Shown here one piece after another: positions 1 to 6,277 of a stretch of 8,564 bases of DNA (the first letter of the stretch is position 1; the number at the start of each line of letters is the position of its first letter). A program made the position numbers and the translations under genes. The notes under the pieces were generated by a model. The model was not told the DNA's origin. It did no database searches and worked only from the letters and a program-made list of their open reading frames with translations. Source of the stretch: Spirochaetales bacterium (lineage in GTDB: Bacteria; Spirochaetota; Spirochaetia; Sphaerochaetales; Sphaerochaetaceae); the NCBI GenBank assembly GCA_017614625.1, contig JAGABK010000158.1, positions 1 to 8,564 on the forward strand, written 5' to 3'.

Positions 1-1233
1 CTTTCCCATGTTCCAGCGGTTCATCTTCATGGCCGGGTCGATGGACATGACGTACCTGACGAACTCCAGGTCGCCGAACGGGACGCGGGCCTCGAGCGAG
101 TTGTCCGAGACGCAGCGGTCGGCCCTGAGGACATCGTACCAGAACAGCTCGCGGATCCTCTTGGCGGCCTCCTCCTGGAAGGCCTCGGGCGACGGGGCGA
201 AGTCGGTGTACTTGTAGCCGAAAAGCTCGTCCGAGATCTCACCGGTCAGGAGCACCTTCACATCGGTGCGTTCGTGGATGGCCTTGCAGCACAGGTACAT
301 TCCCATGCTGGCACGGATGGTGGTGATGTCCCAGGTCCCCAGCAGCGAGATGACCGTGTCCAGGCTTTCAAGGACATCGTCCATGGTCATCGTCACCTCC
401 ATGTGGTCGCTTCCGATGAAGTCGGCCACCTGGCGGGCATAGCGCAGGTCGATGGGGTCGGTGTCCATGCCGATGGCGAAGGTCCTGATGCTGCGGCCCA
501 GGATCTTGGCCGAGACGGCGCACACAAGGCTGGAGTCGAGGCCTCCGGAAAGCAGGAAGCCCAGCGGGGCGTCGGAGTCGAGCCTTTTCTCGATTCCGTC
601 GATCAGCTTGCTCCTGATGTTGGCGCAGACGGTGTCCAGGTCGTCATGGCAGACCTCCTTCACCTCGGTGGGGTCGGCGTACCTGATGAACTTCCCGTCC
701 TTGTAATAATGTCCCGGCGGAAACGGGATCACCTTCTCGCAGAGCCCTATGAGGCATCGGGCCTCGCTGCAGAAGATGATGTTCCCGTCGGAAAGATAGC
801 CGTAGAAAAGCGGCCTGATCCCTATTGGGTCCCTTGCGGCCACGAAACTGCGCGTCTGGGCCTCGTAGATGATCAGGGCGAACTCCGCGTCCAGCTCCCT
901 GAACATGTCCACGCCCTTCTCGTTCCACAGCGGAAGAAGGACCTCGCAGTCCGAATGGCCCCTGAACTCGTAGCGGCCGGAAAGCTCCTCCTTGAGCTTG
1001 CGGAACCCGTAGATCTCGCCGTTGCAGACGAGGCTCTCCGATCCCAGGTGGAAGGGCTGCATTCCCGACTCGTTCAGGTCCATGATGGCAAGTCTGTCGA
1101 AACCGAGGTATGCATTGTTACCCACGTTCTCGAAACTGCTCTGGTCCGGACCTCTGAGGACAGAGCGCCCGAAACAGGTCCGGATCAACGATGCGCTGAC
1201 GGCATCCGACGAAAAACCTACAATCGAACACAT
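1..1233 (-). CDS. asnB: Asparagine synthetase (glutamine-hydrolysing), 3' end outside window
   Basis: Makes asparagine from aspartate, glutamine and ATP in the cytoplasm. The 411 visible residues are open to the window edge; the family is usually 500-600 residues, so the C-terminus is missing. Seen: MCSIVGF at the start, with Cys2 as the N-terminal glutaminase nucleophile after Met removal; glutamine-site residues Arg47 (FDRLAI), Asn71-Gly-Glu (NGEIY) and Asp95 (HSDCE); the ATP-pyrophosphatase loop SGGLDSS at 229-235; DITTIRASMGMYL around 302-314; GEISDELFGY at 331-340; and EARVPFGD near 381-388. The start at 1233 is fixed by GGAGGT at 1241-1246, seven bases upstream, and by the need for Cys at position 2. 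The final residues (RWNMGK) match the conserved region just before the synthetase C-terminal part. It is 140 bases downstream of the esterase gene on the same strand and likely has its own promoter. The assignment is firm. Confidence 0.96.
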   Translation of the reverse strand, partial: MCSIVGFSSDAVSASLIRTCFGRSVLRGPDQSSFENVGNNAYLGFDRLAIMDLNESGMQPFHLGSESLVCNGEIYGFRKLKEELSGRYEFRGHSDCEVLLPLWNEKGVDMFRELDAEFALIIYEAQTRSFVAARDPIGIRPLFYGYLSDGNIIFCSEARCLIGLCEKVIPFPPGHYYKDGKFIRYADPTEVKEVCHDDLDTVCANIRSKLIDGIEKRLDSDAPLGFLLSGGLDSSLVCAVSAKILGRSIRTFAIGMDTDPIDLRYARQVADFIGSDHMEVTMTMDDVLESLDTVISLLGTWDITTIRASMGMYLCCKAIHERTDVKVLLTGEISDELFGYKYTDFAPSPEAFQEEAAKRIRELFWYDVLRADRCVSDNSLEARVPFGDLEFVRYVMSIDPAMKMNRWNMGK

Positions 1234-1310
1234 GTGGCATACCTCCGTGAAAAAATATGCTGGCATTATAGGAATTTGCGGAAAAAGTTACAAATACATA
1301 TAATATTATA
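1234..1310 (-). promoter_or_regulatory. Promoter and ribosome-binding site of asnB
   Basis: This AT-rich stretch precedes the asnB start. Reading the minus strand there is a TATA-like run (TATTATATGTATTT, about 1293-1307) whose spacing would place an archaeal transcript start near 1275. There is also a bacterial-style pair, TTGTAA (1288-1293) and TATAAT (1265-1270), exactly 17 bases apart, which would start a transcript near 1258. Both fit a leader of 25-45 bases ending in the GGAGGT site at 1241-1246. Which one is real cannot be told from sequence alone. The base composition contrasts sharply with the GC-rich genes on both sides, which supports a regulatory role. Confidence 0.55.
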
Positions 1311-1329
1311 GTTACCATACCTTTTTGAT

Positions 1330-1373
1330 ATGATAAAACGCAAAGAGACCTGCTTTATGCGATTATCCGGATA
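1330..1373 (-). terminator. Possible end-of-operon signal after the esterase gene
   Basis: Directly after the esterase stop codon lies a perfect 10-base palindrome, TATCCGGATA (1364-1373). It is followed on the minus strand by short T runs (TCTTTG near 1342-1347, TTTT at 1334-1337). Archaeal terminators are often just T-rich tracts after the stop, so this is the most likely place for the symporter-asparaginase-esterase transcript to end. The palindrome is too short, and the T runs too weak and distant, for a confident intrinsic terminator. It could instead be a protein-binding site or chance. Confidence 0.3.
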
Positions 1374-2261
1374 TCATTCGCCGATTATCTCGATGTGCTG
1401 CGCAATCCTGCTTCCGAACAGCTGCCCCAGCTTCAGCATGGAAGGCGCGTCGTAGTGGGCTATGTCATTCGGTGAGACCACAAGGCCGTGGTAATTGGAA
1501 TTGATGTACTCGCAGTGCTCCAGGACGCAGTCGGCGTACACCTTTGCGTTGTTCACGCGGGTGTAGAAAGGCCAGCTCGGCGAGATTCCCGCATCCAGGA
1601 AGAAGAAACCGCCGTACCTCTCGCGAAGGGCCTTCACCATCTTCATCTGGTTTCCGTCATAGCGCTTCGCGGGGCCCCTCTTGCAGGCATCGCTTTCGCC
1701 CTGCATCCAGCAGAAGGCCACGACCTCGGGGTCAAGACCCTGTTCCCTGAGAGCGGCAAGACCGTCGTCCACAGCCTTGCAGAGCTGCTTGTAGGCTCCC
1801 TTTCCGGGAAGGAAAAGGCTTTCCAGCTCCGCCCCGCTCCATGCATATTTGATTATGTAGAACTTCTCGCCCGGGAATTCCTCTGTCAGCTGCTCCGCAA
1901 GCCCCACTTCCGGACCGAACCAGATTCCGTCGTGGTTGTCGCCCCAGCTCGTGGTCGTCTTCACGAAACCGTCGGTGTCGTGACCCGACATGCTGTTGTT
2001 CACGTTCAGGAGGATGTCGTCGAAACCGGCAGCGTATTTTGCCGCGCTTTCGGACGGAATCTCCGACACATAGGCCACGCCGGCGGCGTTGGACTGTCCG
2101 GAGAGGATTATGACCTTGGCCTTGGAAGCAGCCACGCCGACGGTTTCGGCAGAACCTGCGAAAGGCTCGCTGACATCGTCCACATCGAACCTGTCGTCGC
2201 AGGACACGAGACAGGACACACAGAGCGCCGCGGCAAGAATCAGAAGAAGGAATCTTCTCAT
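1374..2261 (-). CDS. Exported lipoprotein, sialate O-acetylesterase-like SGNH hydrolase
   Basis: A 295-residue predicted lipoprotein esterase acting outside the membrane. It has a signal peptide (Arg2-Arg3, hydrophobic 4-19) and lipobox LVSC with Cys21 as the lipidated residue. The mature part shows the SGNH/CE6-type blocks: SGQSN at 54-58 with Ser57 as the likely nucleophile, FGPEVGLAEQL at 115-125, YAWSGAEL at 139-146, WMQGESDA at 185-192, and a C-terminal DIAHY block with Asp266 and His269 as the probable rest of the triad. In this family such enzymes remove acetyl groups from sialic acid or from plant or microbial polysaccharides; the substrate here cannot be read from sequence. The frame stays open to 2354, but 2261 is the start because GAGGA sits six to seven bases before it and only this start puts the signal peptide at the N-terminus. 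It begins 11 bases after the asparaginase stop, so it is surely co-transcribed. The two Cys at 14 and 17 within the signal peptide are unusual. Confidence 0.86.
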   Translation of the reverse strand: MRRFLLLILAAALCVSCLVSCDDRFDVDDVSEPFAGSAETVGVAASKAKVIILSGQSNAAGVAYVSEIPSESAAKYAAGFDDILLNVNNSMSGHDTDGFVKTTTSWGDNHDGIWFGPEVGLAEQLTEEFPGEKFYIIKYAWSGAELESLFLPGKGAYKQLCKAVDDGLAALREQGLDPEVVAFCWMQGESDACKRGPAKRYDGNQMKMVKALRERYGGFFFLDAGISPSWPFYTRVNNAKVYADCVLEHCEYINSNYHGLVVSPNDIAHYDAPSMLKLGQLFGSRIAQHIEIIGE

Positions 2262-2267
2262 GGTCTG

Positions 2268-2273
2268 TCCTCT
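2268..2273 (-). promoter_or_regulatory. Ribosome-binding site of the esterase lipoprotein
   Basis: AGAGGA on the minus strand starts at the last base of the asparaginase stop codon, six bases before the ATG at 2261. It decides the start against the longer open frame reaching back to 2354, and it implies translational coupling to the asparaginase. Confidence 0.75.
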
Positions 2274-3259
2274 CACATCATCATGTCGTGGGCCACGGGC
2301 CTGTAGAACAGTCTTCCCGCAAGTGCTGGGTCCTTGGTCTGACCCAGGATCCACATTATCTTGGCAAGGGCGGCCTCGCTGGTCATGTCGCGGGCCTCGA
2401 GCACGTTGGGCGCCTTCTTTAGGCTGTGTCCGACCTTGTAAAGGCCAAGGTCGCTTCCGTCGTTGGGAACCTGCGTTGTCATGACTATCAGGCGGCCTTC
2501 GGCCACGGACTGCTTTATGTGCGAGGCGAACTCATAGTATTCGGGAAGTCCGCCCACTCCGAATCCCTCTATGACGAGGCCGTCGAACTGCCCCGTCATG
2601 AAGGTGACCACGTCCTCGGTCATGCCGGGGAAGAGCTTTATCAGGCCCACCTTCGGGTCGATTTTGTCGTAGAAGACGACATCGCCCTCGGGCTCCTGCG
2701 GGATGAAGCGGTAGACCTTGCCGTCCTGGATTCTGGCGACCTCGGGATAGTTGGCGCTGGCGAAGGCGGCGAAGCGCTTGGTGTAGTTCTTCCTGGCGCG
2801 CGTGCCCAGGATGACCGAGCCGGAGAACACCACGAGGACCCCGTGGCTGTCTTCGTCGGCGGCGCAGATGAAGGCGTCGATCAGGTTCCTGCGGGCGTCC
2901 GAGTCGTCCATTGCCACGGAGATCTGGGCTCCGGTGAGGACCACGGGCTTGCGGCTGTTCTGGACCAGATAGCTCAGCCCGGCTGCGGTGTATGCCATGG
3001 TGTCGGTTCCGTGGGTGACCACGAAGCCGTCGTAGTACTCGTAGCTGCGCTTGACCGTGTCGGCAATCATCAGCCAGTGCTCCGGGCGTATGTTGGTGCT
3101 GTCCATGTTGAAGAGCTGGACGCAGTCGGGCGTGCAGAAGCGCGCGATCTCGGGGACCTTGGCCAGAAGTTCGGCCGTCGTGAGCGACGGAGCCAGCCCG
3201 TCGTCGGTGGGACGGGACGCGATGGTCCCTCCCGTTCCTATCAGAAGGATTCTTTTCAT
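2273..3259 (-). CDS. ansA: L-asparaginase, cytoplasmic type I
   Basis: Hydrolyses asparagine to aspartate and ammonia. The 328 residues match the usual length of simple asparaginases. Both catalytic blocks are intact: GTGGTIAS at 8-15 with Thr12 as nucleophile, and THGTDTMAYTA at 82-92 with Thr85-Asp86; MDSTNI at 52-57 carries the substrate-binding Ser54, and the block around Lys157 (RARKNYTKRFAAF) is the conserved lysine region. There is no signal peptide, so it acts in the cytoplasm. The archaeal tRNA amidotransferase subunit GatD shares this fold but has an extra N-terminal domain and is longer, so it does not fit. The start at 3259 is fixed: there is no upstream ATG, GTG or TTG before the in-frame symporter stop. 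It lies 27 bases after the symporter gene and 11 before the esterase. No Shine-Dalgarno site is adjacent, and a small hairpin sits where one would be. The C-terminus ends in three Met residues. Confidence 0.95.
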   Translation of the reverse strand: MKRILLIGTGGTIASRPTDDGLAPSLTTAELLAKVPEIARFCTPDCVQLFNMDSTNIRPEHWLMIADTVKRSYEYYDGFVVTHGTDTMAYTAAGLSYLVQNSRKPVVLTGAQISVAMDDSDARRNLIDAFICAADEDSHGVLVVFSGSVILGTRARKNYTKRFAAFASANYPEVARIQDGKVYRFIPQEPEGDVVFYDKIDPKVGLIKLFPGMTEDVVTFMTGQFDGLVIEGFGVGGLPEYYEFASHIKQSVAEGRLIVMTTQVPNDGSDLGLYKVGHSLKKAPNVLEARDMTSEAALAKIMWILGQTKDPALAGRLFYRPVAHDMMM

Positions 3260-3286
3260 ATGAATGCCGGTTTTACCGGAACCTTG
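3260..3286 (-). promoter_or_regulatory. Hairpin-bearing spacer before the asparaginase start
   Basis: The 27-base gap between symporter and asparaginase contains CCGGT-AAA-ACCGG on the minus strand (3267-3279), a 5-bp stem with a 3-base loop, ending seven bases before the ATG. A Shine-Dalgarno-like AAGG (3282-3285) lies just upstream of it. Unfolded it is 22 bases from the start, too far; with the hairpin folded the effective distance is about nine bases. This suggests either a structured spacer or simple coupling to symporter translation. Confidence 0.4.
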
Positions 3287-4648
3287 TCAGTTCTTGATTC
3301 CGTTGGCCTCGAAGTAGGTCTTCTTCTCCTTCACGACCTCGTTGCTCAGAATCAGGATGCCGATCAGGTTCGGAATGATCATAAGTCCGTTGAATGTGTC
3401 CGCGAGGTCCCATACGAAGCCCAGCGTGGTCTGGCTGCCGACGACGATCGCAACGACCCAGAAGCCTCTGATGAACCACTTGCTCTTCTCTCCGAACAGA
3501 TACTCGGCGGCCTGAGACGCGTAGTCGTAGTATGAGATCAGGCAGCTGAAACCGAACAGGATGGCGGATCCGATCGCGATCCAGTATCCGATGTTGCCCG
3601 GAAGCATGGTCTTGAATGCATTGACCGTGAGCGTGGCTCCGTCGAGTCCGCTGGTCCAGAGACCGGACATGACGATGGCCAGGGCGGTGATGGTGCAGAC
3701 GACGATCGTGTCGAGGAAGACCTCCATGGGTCCCCAGACTCCCTGCTCCGAGGGGGTCTCGACCTGTGCGGGCGAATGGACCATGGCCGCGGTTCCGAGA
3801 CCGGCCTCGTTTGAGTACATGCCACGGGCCACGCCCATCTTCATGGTGACCAGGATCGAGCCTATCACGCCTCCGGTTGCGGCTGCGGGATTGAAGGCTG
3901 CCTTGATGATGGTTCCGAGGGCTGCCGGGACCTGTCCGATGTGGATGATTATGATCGCAAGACCTGCCAGCAGGTAGGCGCCGCCCATGAACGGGGCGAT
4001 GACCGCGCACACGTAACCTACTCTCTTGGCTCCGCCGAAGACGATGATTCCGGTGACCACTGCAAGGACGATTCCGGTGGCGATTGTCGGGATCTTGAAC
4101 TCGTCGAACAGCGTGGTCGCGATCGTGTTGGTGTCGACGATGCCGCTGATGACGAATGCGAACGGGATGACCAGGATCGAGAACAGGATGCCCAGCCACT
4201 TCTGCTTCAGGCCGTCGGCGAGGTAGTACATGGCTCCGCCGCGGACCGTTCCGTCCTCATTGAACTTGCGGTACTTGATTCCGAGGGTGATCTCCGCGAA
4301 CTTCGACGCCATGCCGAAGACCGCCGCGATTATCATCCAGAAAAGGGCTCCGGGACCGCCTACGACTATAGCCGTGGCCACACCAGCGATGTTACCGGAT
4401 CCGACGATGGCTGAAACACTTGTCATCGCAGCCTGGAACGACGTCAACTCGCCCTTCCCGGGTTTCTTCTCGTCCTTCTTCCTGAACGCTTTGACGATCG
4501 TATCCCTGAAGAGGAATCCGAAATGCGTGAACTGGAAGAACCCCAGTCTGATCGTGAAGAACAATCCCGTGGCAAGGATGAGAACCAGGATCGGAACTCC
4601 CCATACGATGCCATTGACAAAATCATTGACCTTTACAATGAAATCCAT
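3287..4648 (-). CDS. agcS: Sodium/alanine(glycine)-type amino-acid symporter, AgcS/AlsT family
   Basis: A 453-residue polytopic membrane protein that imports small neutral amino acids with Na+. The length is typical of the family. Seen: a first hydrophobic segment at about 16-33; a charged cytoplasmic loop (KAFRKKDEKKPGKGE, 53-67); the family block GSGNIAGVATAI at 83-94 followed by GGPGA at 97-101; RGGAMYYL at 136-143; the second family block GMYSNEAGLGTAAM at 276-289; FLDTIVVCTITAL at 311-323; and further hydrophobic helices to about 436, ending in a Lys-rich tail. About ten or eleven helices are expected. Family members include bacterial alanine or glycine carriers and AgcS of Methanococcus maripaludis. 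Substrate cannot be read, but linkage to asparaginase suggests asparagine or another small amide or neutral amino acid. It is the first gene of the operon. The start at 4648 has a GGGGGT site seven bases upstream (4656-4661). Confidence 0.96.
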   Translation of the reverse strand: MDFIVKVNDFVNGIVWGVPILVLILATGLFFTIRLGFFQFTHFGFLFRDTIVKAFRKKDEKKPGKGELTSFQAAMTSVSAIVGSGNIAGVATAIVVGGPGALFWMIIAAVFGMASKFAEITLGIKYRKFNEDGTVRGGAMYYLADGLKQKWLGILFSILVIPFAFVISGIVDTNTIATTLFDEFKIPTIATGIVLAVVTGIIVFGGAKRVGYVCAVIAPFMGGAYLLAGLAIIIIHIGQVPAALGTIIKAAFNPAAATGGVIGSILVTMKMGVARGMYSNEAGLGTAAMVHSPAQVETPSEQGVWGPMEVFLDTIVVCTITALAIVMSGLWTSGLDGATLTVNAFKTMLPGNIGYWIAIGSAILFGFSCLISYYDYASQAAEYLFGEKSKWFIRGFWVVAIVVGSQTTLGFVWDLADTFNGLMIIPNLIGILILSNEVVKEKKTYFEANGIKN

Positions 4649-4831
4649 GTTTCATACCCCCTTTACCTCAAAATAATACTAAGGTGAACCGTGTGTTACC
4701 GTGCGGCCTAAGGACACTATAAATGCATACCCGCCGGGGGTCAAACATTTATTGATTTTTTAATGGCGCCGAGGGGGTTTTGCTGTTATGATTACCTTGC
4801 ATCATCAATTATTTCTGGGAAGGAGTCGGCA
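4649..4831. promoter_or_regulatory. Divergent promoter region between symporter operon and decarboxylase
   Basis: This 183-base gap serves two divergent genes. A TATA-like core at 4718-4724 reads TATAAAT on the plus strand and ATTTATA on the minus strand, so it could serve either direction. For the minus strand it would place a transcript start near 4695 and a leader of about 47 bases. For the plus strand the T-rich run at 4747-4762 is another candidate. Between the shared core and the symporter start, ACCGTG occurs twice ten bases apart (4688-4693 and 4698-4703), within GTGAACCGTG and GTGTTACCGTG, a possible operator overlapping the symporter transcript start. Shine-Dalgarno sites are GGGGGT (4656-4661, minus) and AAGGAG (4820-4825, plus). 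I see no RNA gene or riboswitch here. Confidence 0.5.
4820..4825 (+). promoter_or_regulatory. Ribosome-binding site of the decarboxylase
   Basis: AAGGAG, six bases before the ATG at 4832. It decides the start against the in-frame upstream ATG at 4763, which is preceded only by a T-rich run and would add 23 residues of atypical sequence. Confidence 0.85.
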
Positions 4832-6277
4832 ATGGAAGGAAAAGATCCTGTCATTCTGTCCTCTGACGTTTCTGTCAAGGAAACATTCCGGAAGATGGTT
4901 GCGGATACGGCAGACGCAATCATCCGTTCATACGATGACAACACCGCCTATTCGGGCAAGGATGTCTACGAGCTGAGGCATGACCTGGAGAACCTGGGAT
5001 TCCTTCCCGAGAAGGGAACGGGATTCGACGAGACCCTCCGTACGGTCGAGAAGGAGATCATGCCCCACCTTCTCAGGACATGGTCGACGATGTACATGCC
5101 GCACCTCCACGCACCTGCGCTCACCGAGACAATAGCATCCGAACTCATCATAGGAACGTTCAACGACAGCATGGACAGCTGGGACCAGGGCCCGGCGGCC
5201 ACCGAGATCGAGGAGAACATGGTCCACGGCTTGGTGAAACTCTTCGGCTTCGGCCCCGAGGCGGACGGAACCTTCACGTCCGGCGGAACGCAGTCCAACA
5301 TGGCCGGAATAATCGCCGCGCGCGACTGGTACTGCGGGACGAAGTTCGGACACGACGTCAAGAAGAAAGGCCTTCCCTCCTTCTACAGCCGCATGAGGCT
5401 CTACACCTCCGAGGTGTCGCACTTCTCAATGGAGAAGACCTGCCACGTCATGGGTCTGGGCTACGACTCGGTCAGAAAGCTTCCGGTCGACTCCAGATGC
5501 AAGATAGACATCGAAAAGTTCGAGGCCATGGTGAAAGAGGACATCGCGGCGGGCCTTCTGCCCTTCTGCGCAGTCGCCACGATCGGAACCACGGACTACG
5601 GTTCGATCGACGATGTGTCGGAGATGAGGCGCATCTGCGACAAGTACGGGATGTTCCTCCACGCCGACGCCTCCTACGGAAGCGGCCTTGTCATGAGCCC
5701 CCGCTACCGCGACAGGATGGGCGACATGAGCCTGTGCGACAGCGTCACGGTGGATTTCCACAAGATGTTCCTGCTTCCCATCTCCTGCTCAGTCATCCTC
5801 TTCAAGAAGAAGAACCTGCAGGAGTGCTTCGAGCTGCACGCCGACTACCTCAACCGCGAGGAGGACGAGGAGGAAGGCTACATCAACCTGGTGGACAAGA
5901 GTCTGCAGACGACGAGGCGCTTCGACGCGCTGAAGGTCTTCATGGCCTTCCGCACGCGCGGACAGGAAGGCTTCGCGAAGATCATCGACACCGCTGTCGA
6001 GAACGCCGGCTACTTCTACGAGAGGCTGCTCAAGGACCCCGTGTTCATCGCGCCGGTCAAGCCTGAGATCAGCTCGGTCGTCTTCGCAGTCAAGGACGGG
6101 GACGAGGCGAACAAGAACATAAGAAAGCGCCTCATGTCGGAAGGCTCGGTCATAGGCCAGACCTCCAAGGACGGGCGCGTCATGCTGAAGTTCACCCTGC
6201 TCAACCCCAATCTGACGCACGAGCACATAGACAGGATAATCGCAAGGATCAAGGAGATCAGGGAAGAGCTGGTCTGA
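4832..6277 (+). CDS. Group II PLP-dependent amino-acid decarboxylase, diaminobutyrate-decarboxylase-like
   Basis: A 481-residue pyridoxal-phosphate enzyme that removes the alpha-carboxyl group from an amino acid, producing an amine and CO2. Seen: HLHAPALTETIASELI at 91-106 in the substrate/dimer region; FTSGGTQSNMAGI at 148-160 (cofactor phosphate binding); SHFSMEKT at 196-203 with His197 as the ring-stacking residue; ATIGTTDYGSID at 249-260; HADASYGSGL at 277-286 with Asp279 pairing with the pyridine nitrogen; VDFHKMF at 307-313 with Lys311 as the Schiff-base lysine; and the DYLNREE ... VDKSLQTTRRFDALK blocks (338-368). These last blocks resemble L-2,4-diaminobutyrate and related decarboxylases more than the shorter archaeal MfnA tyrosine/aspartate decarboxylase (about 380 residues). 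Substrate is not certain: diaminobutyrate, aspartate, glutamate and aromatic acids remain possible. It is the only plus-strand gene, transcribed divergently from the amino-acid carrier. Its TGA directly abuts the stop of the convergent SDR gene. Confidence 0.93.
   Translation: MEGKDPVILSSDVSVKETFRKMVADTADAIIRSYDDNTAYSGKDVYELRHDLENLGFLPEKGTGFDETLRTVEKEIMPHLLRTWSTMYMPHLHAPALTETIASELIIGTFNDSMDSWDQGPAATEIEENMVHGLVKLFGFGPEADGTFTSGGTQSNMAGIIAARDWYCGTKFGHDVKKKGLPSFYSRMRLYTSEVSHFSMEKTCHVMGLGYDSVRKLPVDSRCKIDIEKFEAMVKEDIAAGLLPFCAVATIGTTDYGSIDDVSEMRRICDKYGMFLHADASYGSGLVMSPRYRDRMGDMSLCDSVTVDFHKMFLLPISCSVILFKKKNLQECFELHADYLNREEDEEEGYINLVDKSLQTTRRFDALKVFMAFRTRGQEGFAKIIDTAVENAGYFYERLLKDPVFIAPVKPEISSVVFAVKDGDEANKNIRKRLMSEGSVIGQTSKDGRVMLKFTLLNPNLTHEHIDRIIARIKEIREELV

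Noticed and set aside
274..1311. Long plus-strand open frame opposite asnB
   Set aside because: It is the antisense of a gene with every catalytic motif. The long opposite frame comes from GC-rich codon use, and its product resembles no family.
1364..1373. TATCCGGATA palindrome as a strong intrinsic terminator or operator
   Set aside because: Ten bases of perfect symmetry can occur by chance, and the stem is too short with no T run directly after it. It is kept only as a weak part of a possible operon end.
2262..2354. Longer start for the esterase (31 extra residues)
   Set aside because: The extension lies within the asparaginase gene, would bury the signal peptide, and ignores the Shine-Dalgarno site just before 2261.
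2426..3535. Plus-strand open frame of 369 codons opposite asparaginase and symporter
   Set aside because: It spans the ends of two well-supported genes, has no Shine-Dalgarno site, and its product is compositionally biased and unlike any known family.
4723..4755. Ten-codon frame in the divergent gap as a possible leader peptide
   Set aside because: It has no Shine-Dalgarno site, no run of a regulatory amino acid and no attenuator hairpin pair after it, and its ATG overlaps the TATA-like core.
4763..4831. Upstream ATG adding 23 residues to the decarboxylase
   Set aside because: It has no Shine-Dalgarno site, and the extension is Cys-rich and unlike the family; AAGGAG supports 4832.
4788..4976. 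62-codon frame with a GAGGGGG upstream, overlapping the decarboxylase start
   Set aside because: It is mostly an out-of-frame shadow of the decarboxylase and the product shows no domain. A regulatory upstream frame is conceivable but unsupported.
5080..6066. Plus-strand frame overlapping the decarboxylase
   Set aside because: Its product is extremely rich in Arg, Gly and His, as expected of a shifted frame of a GC-rich gene.
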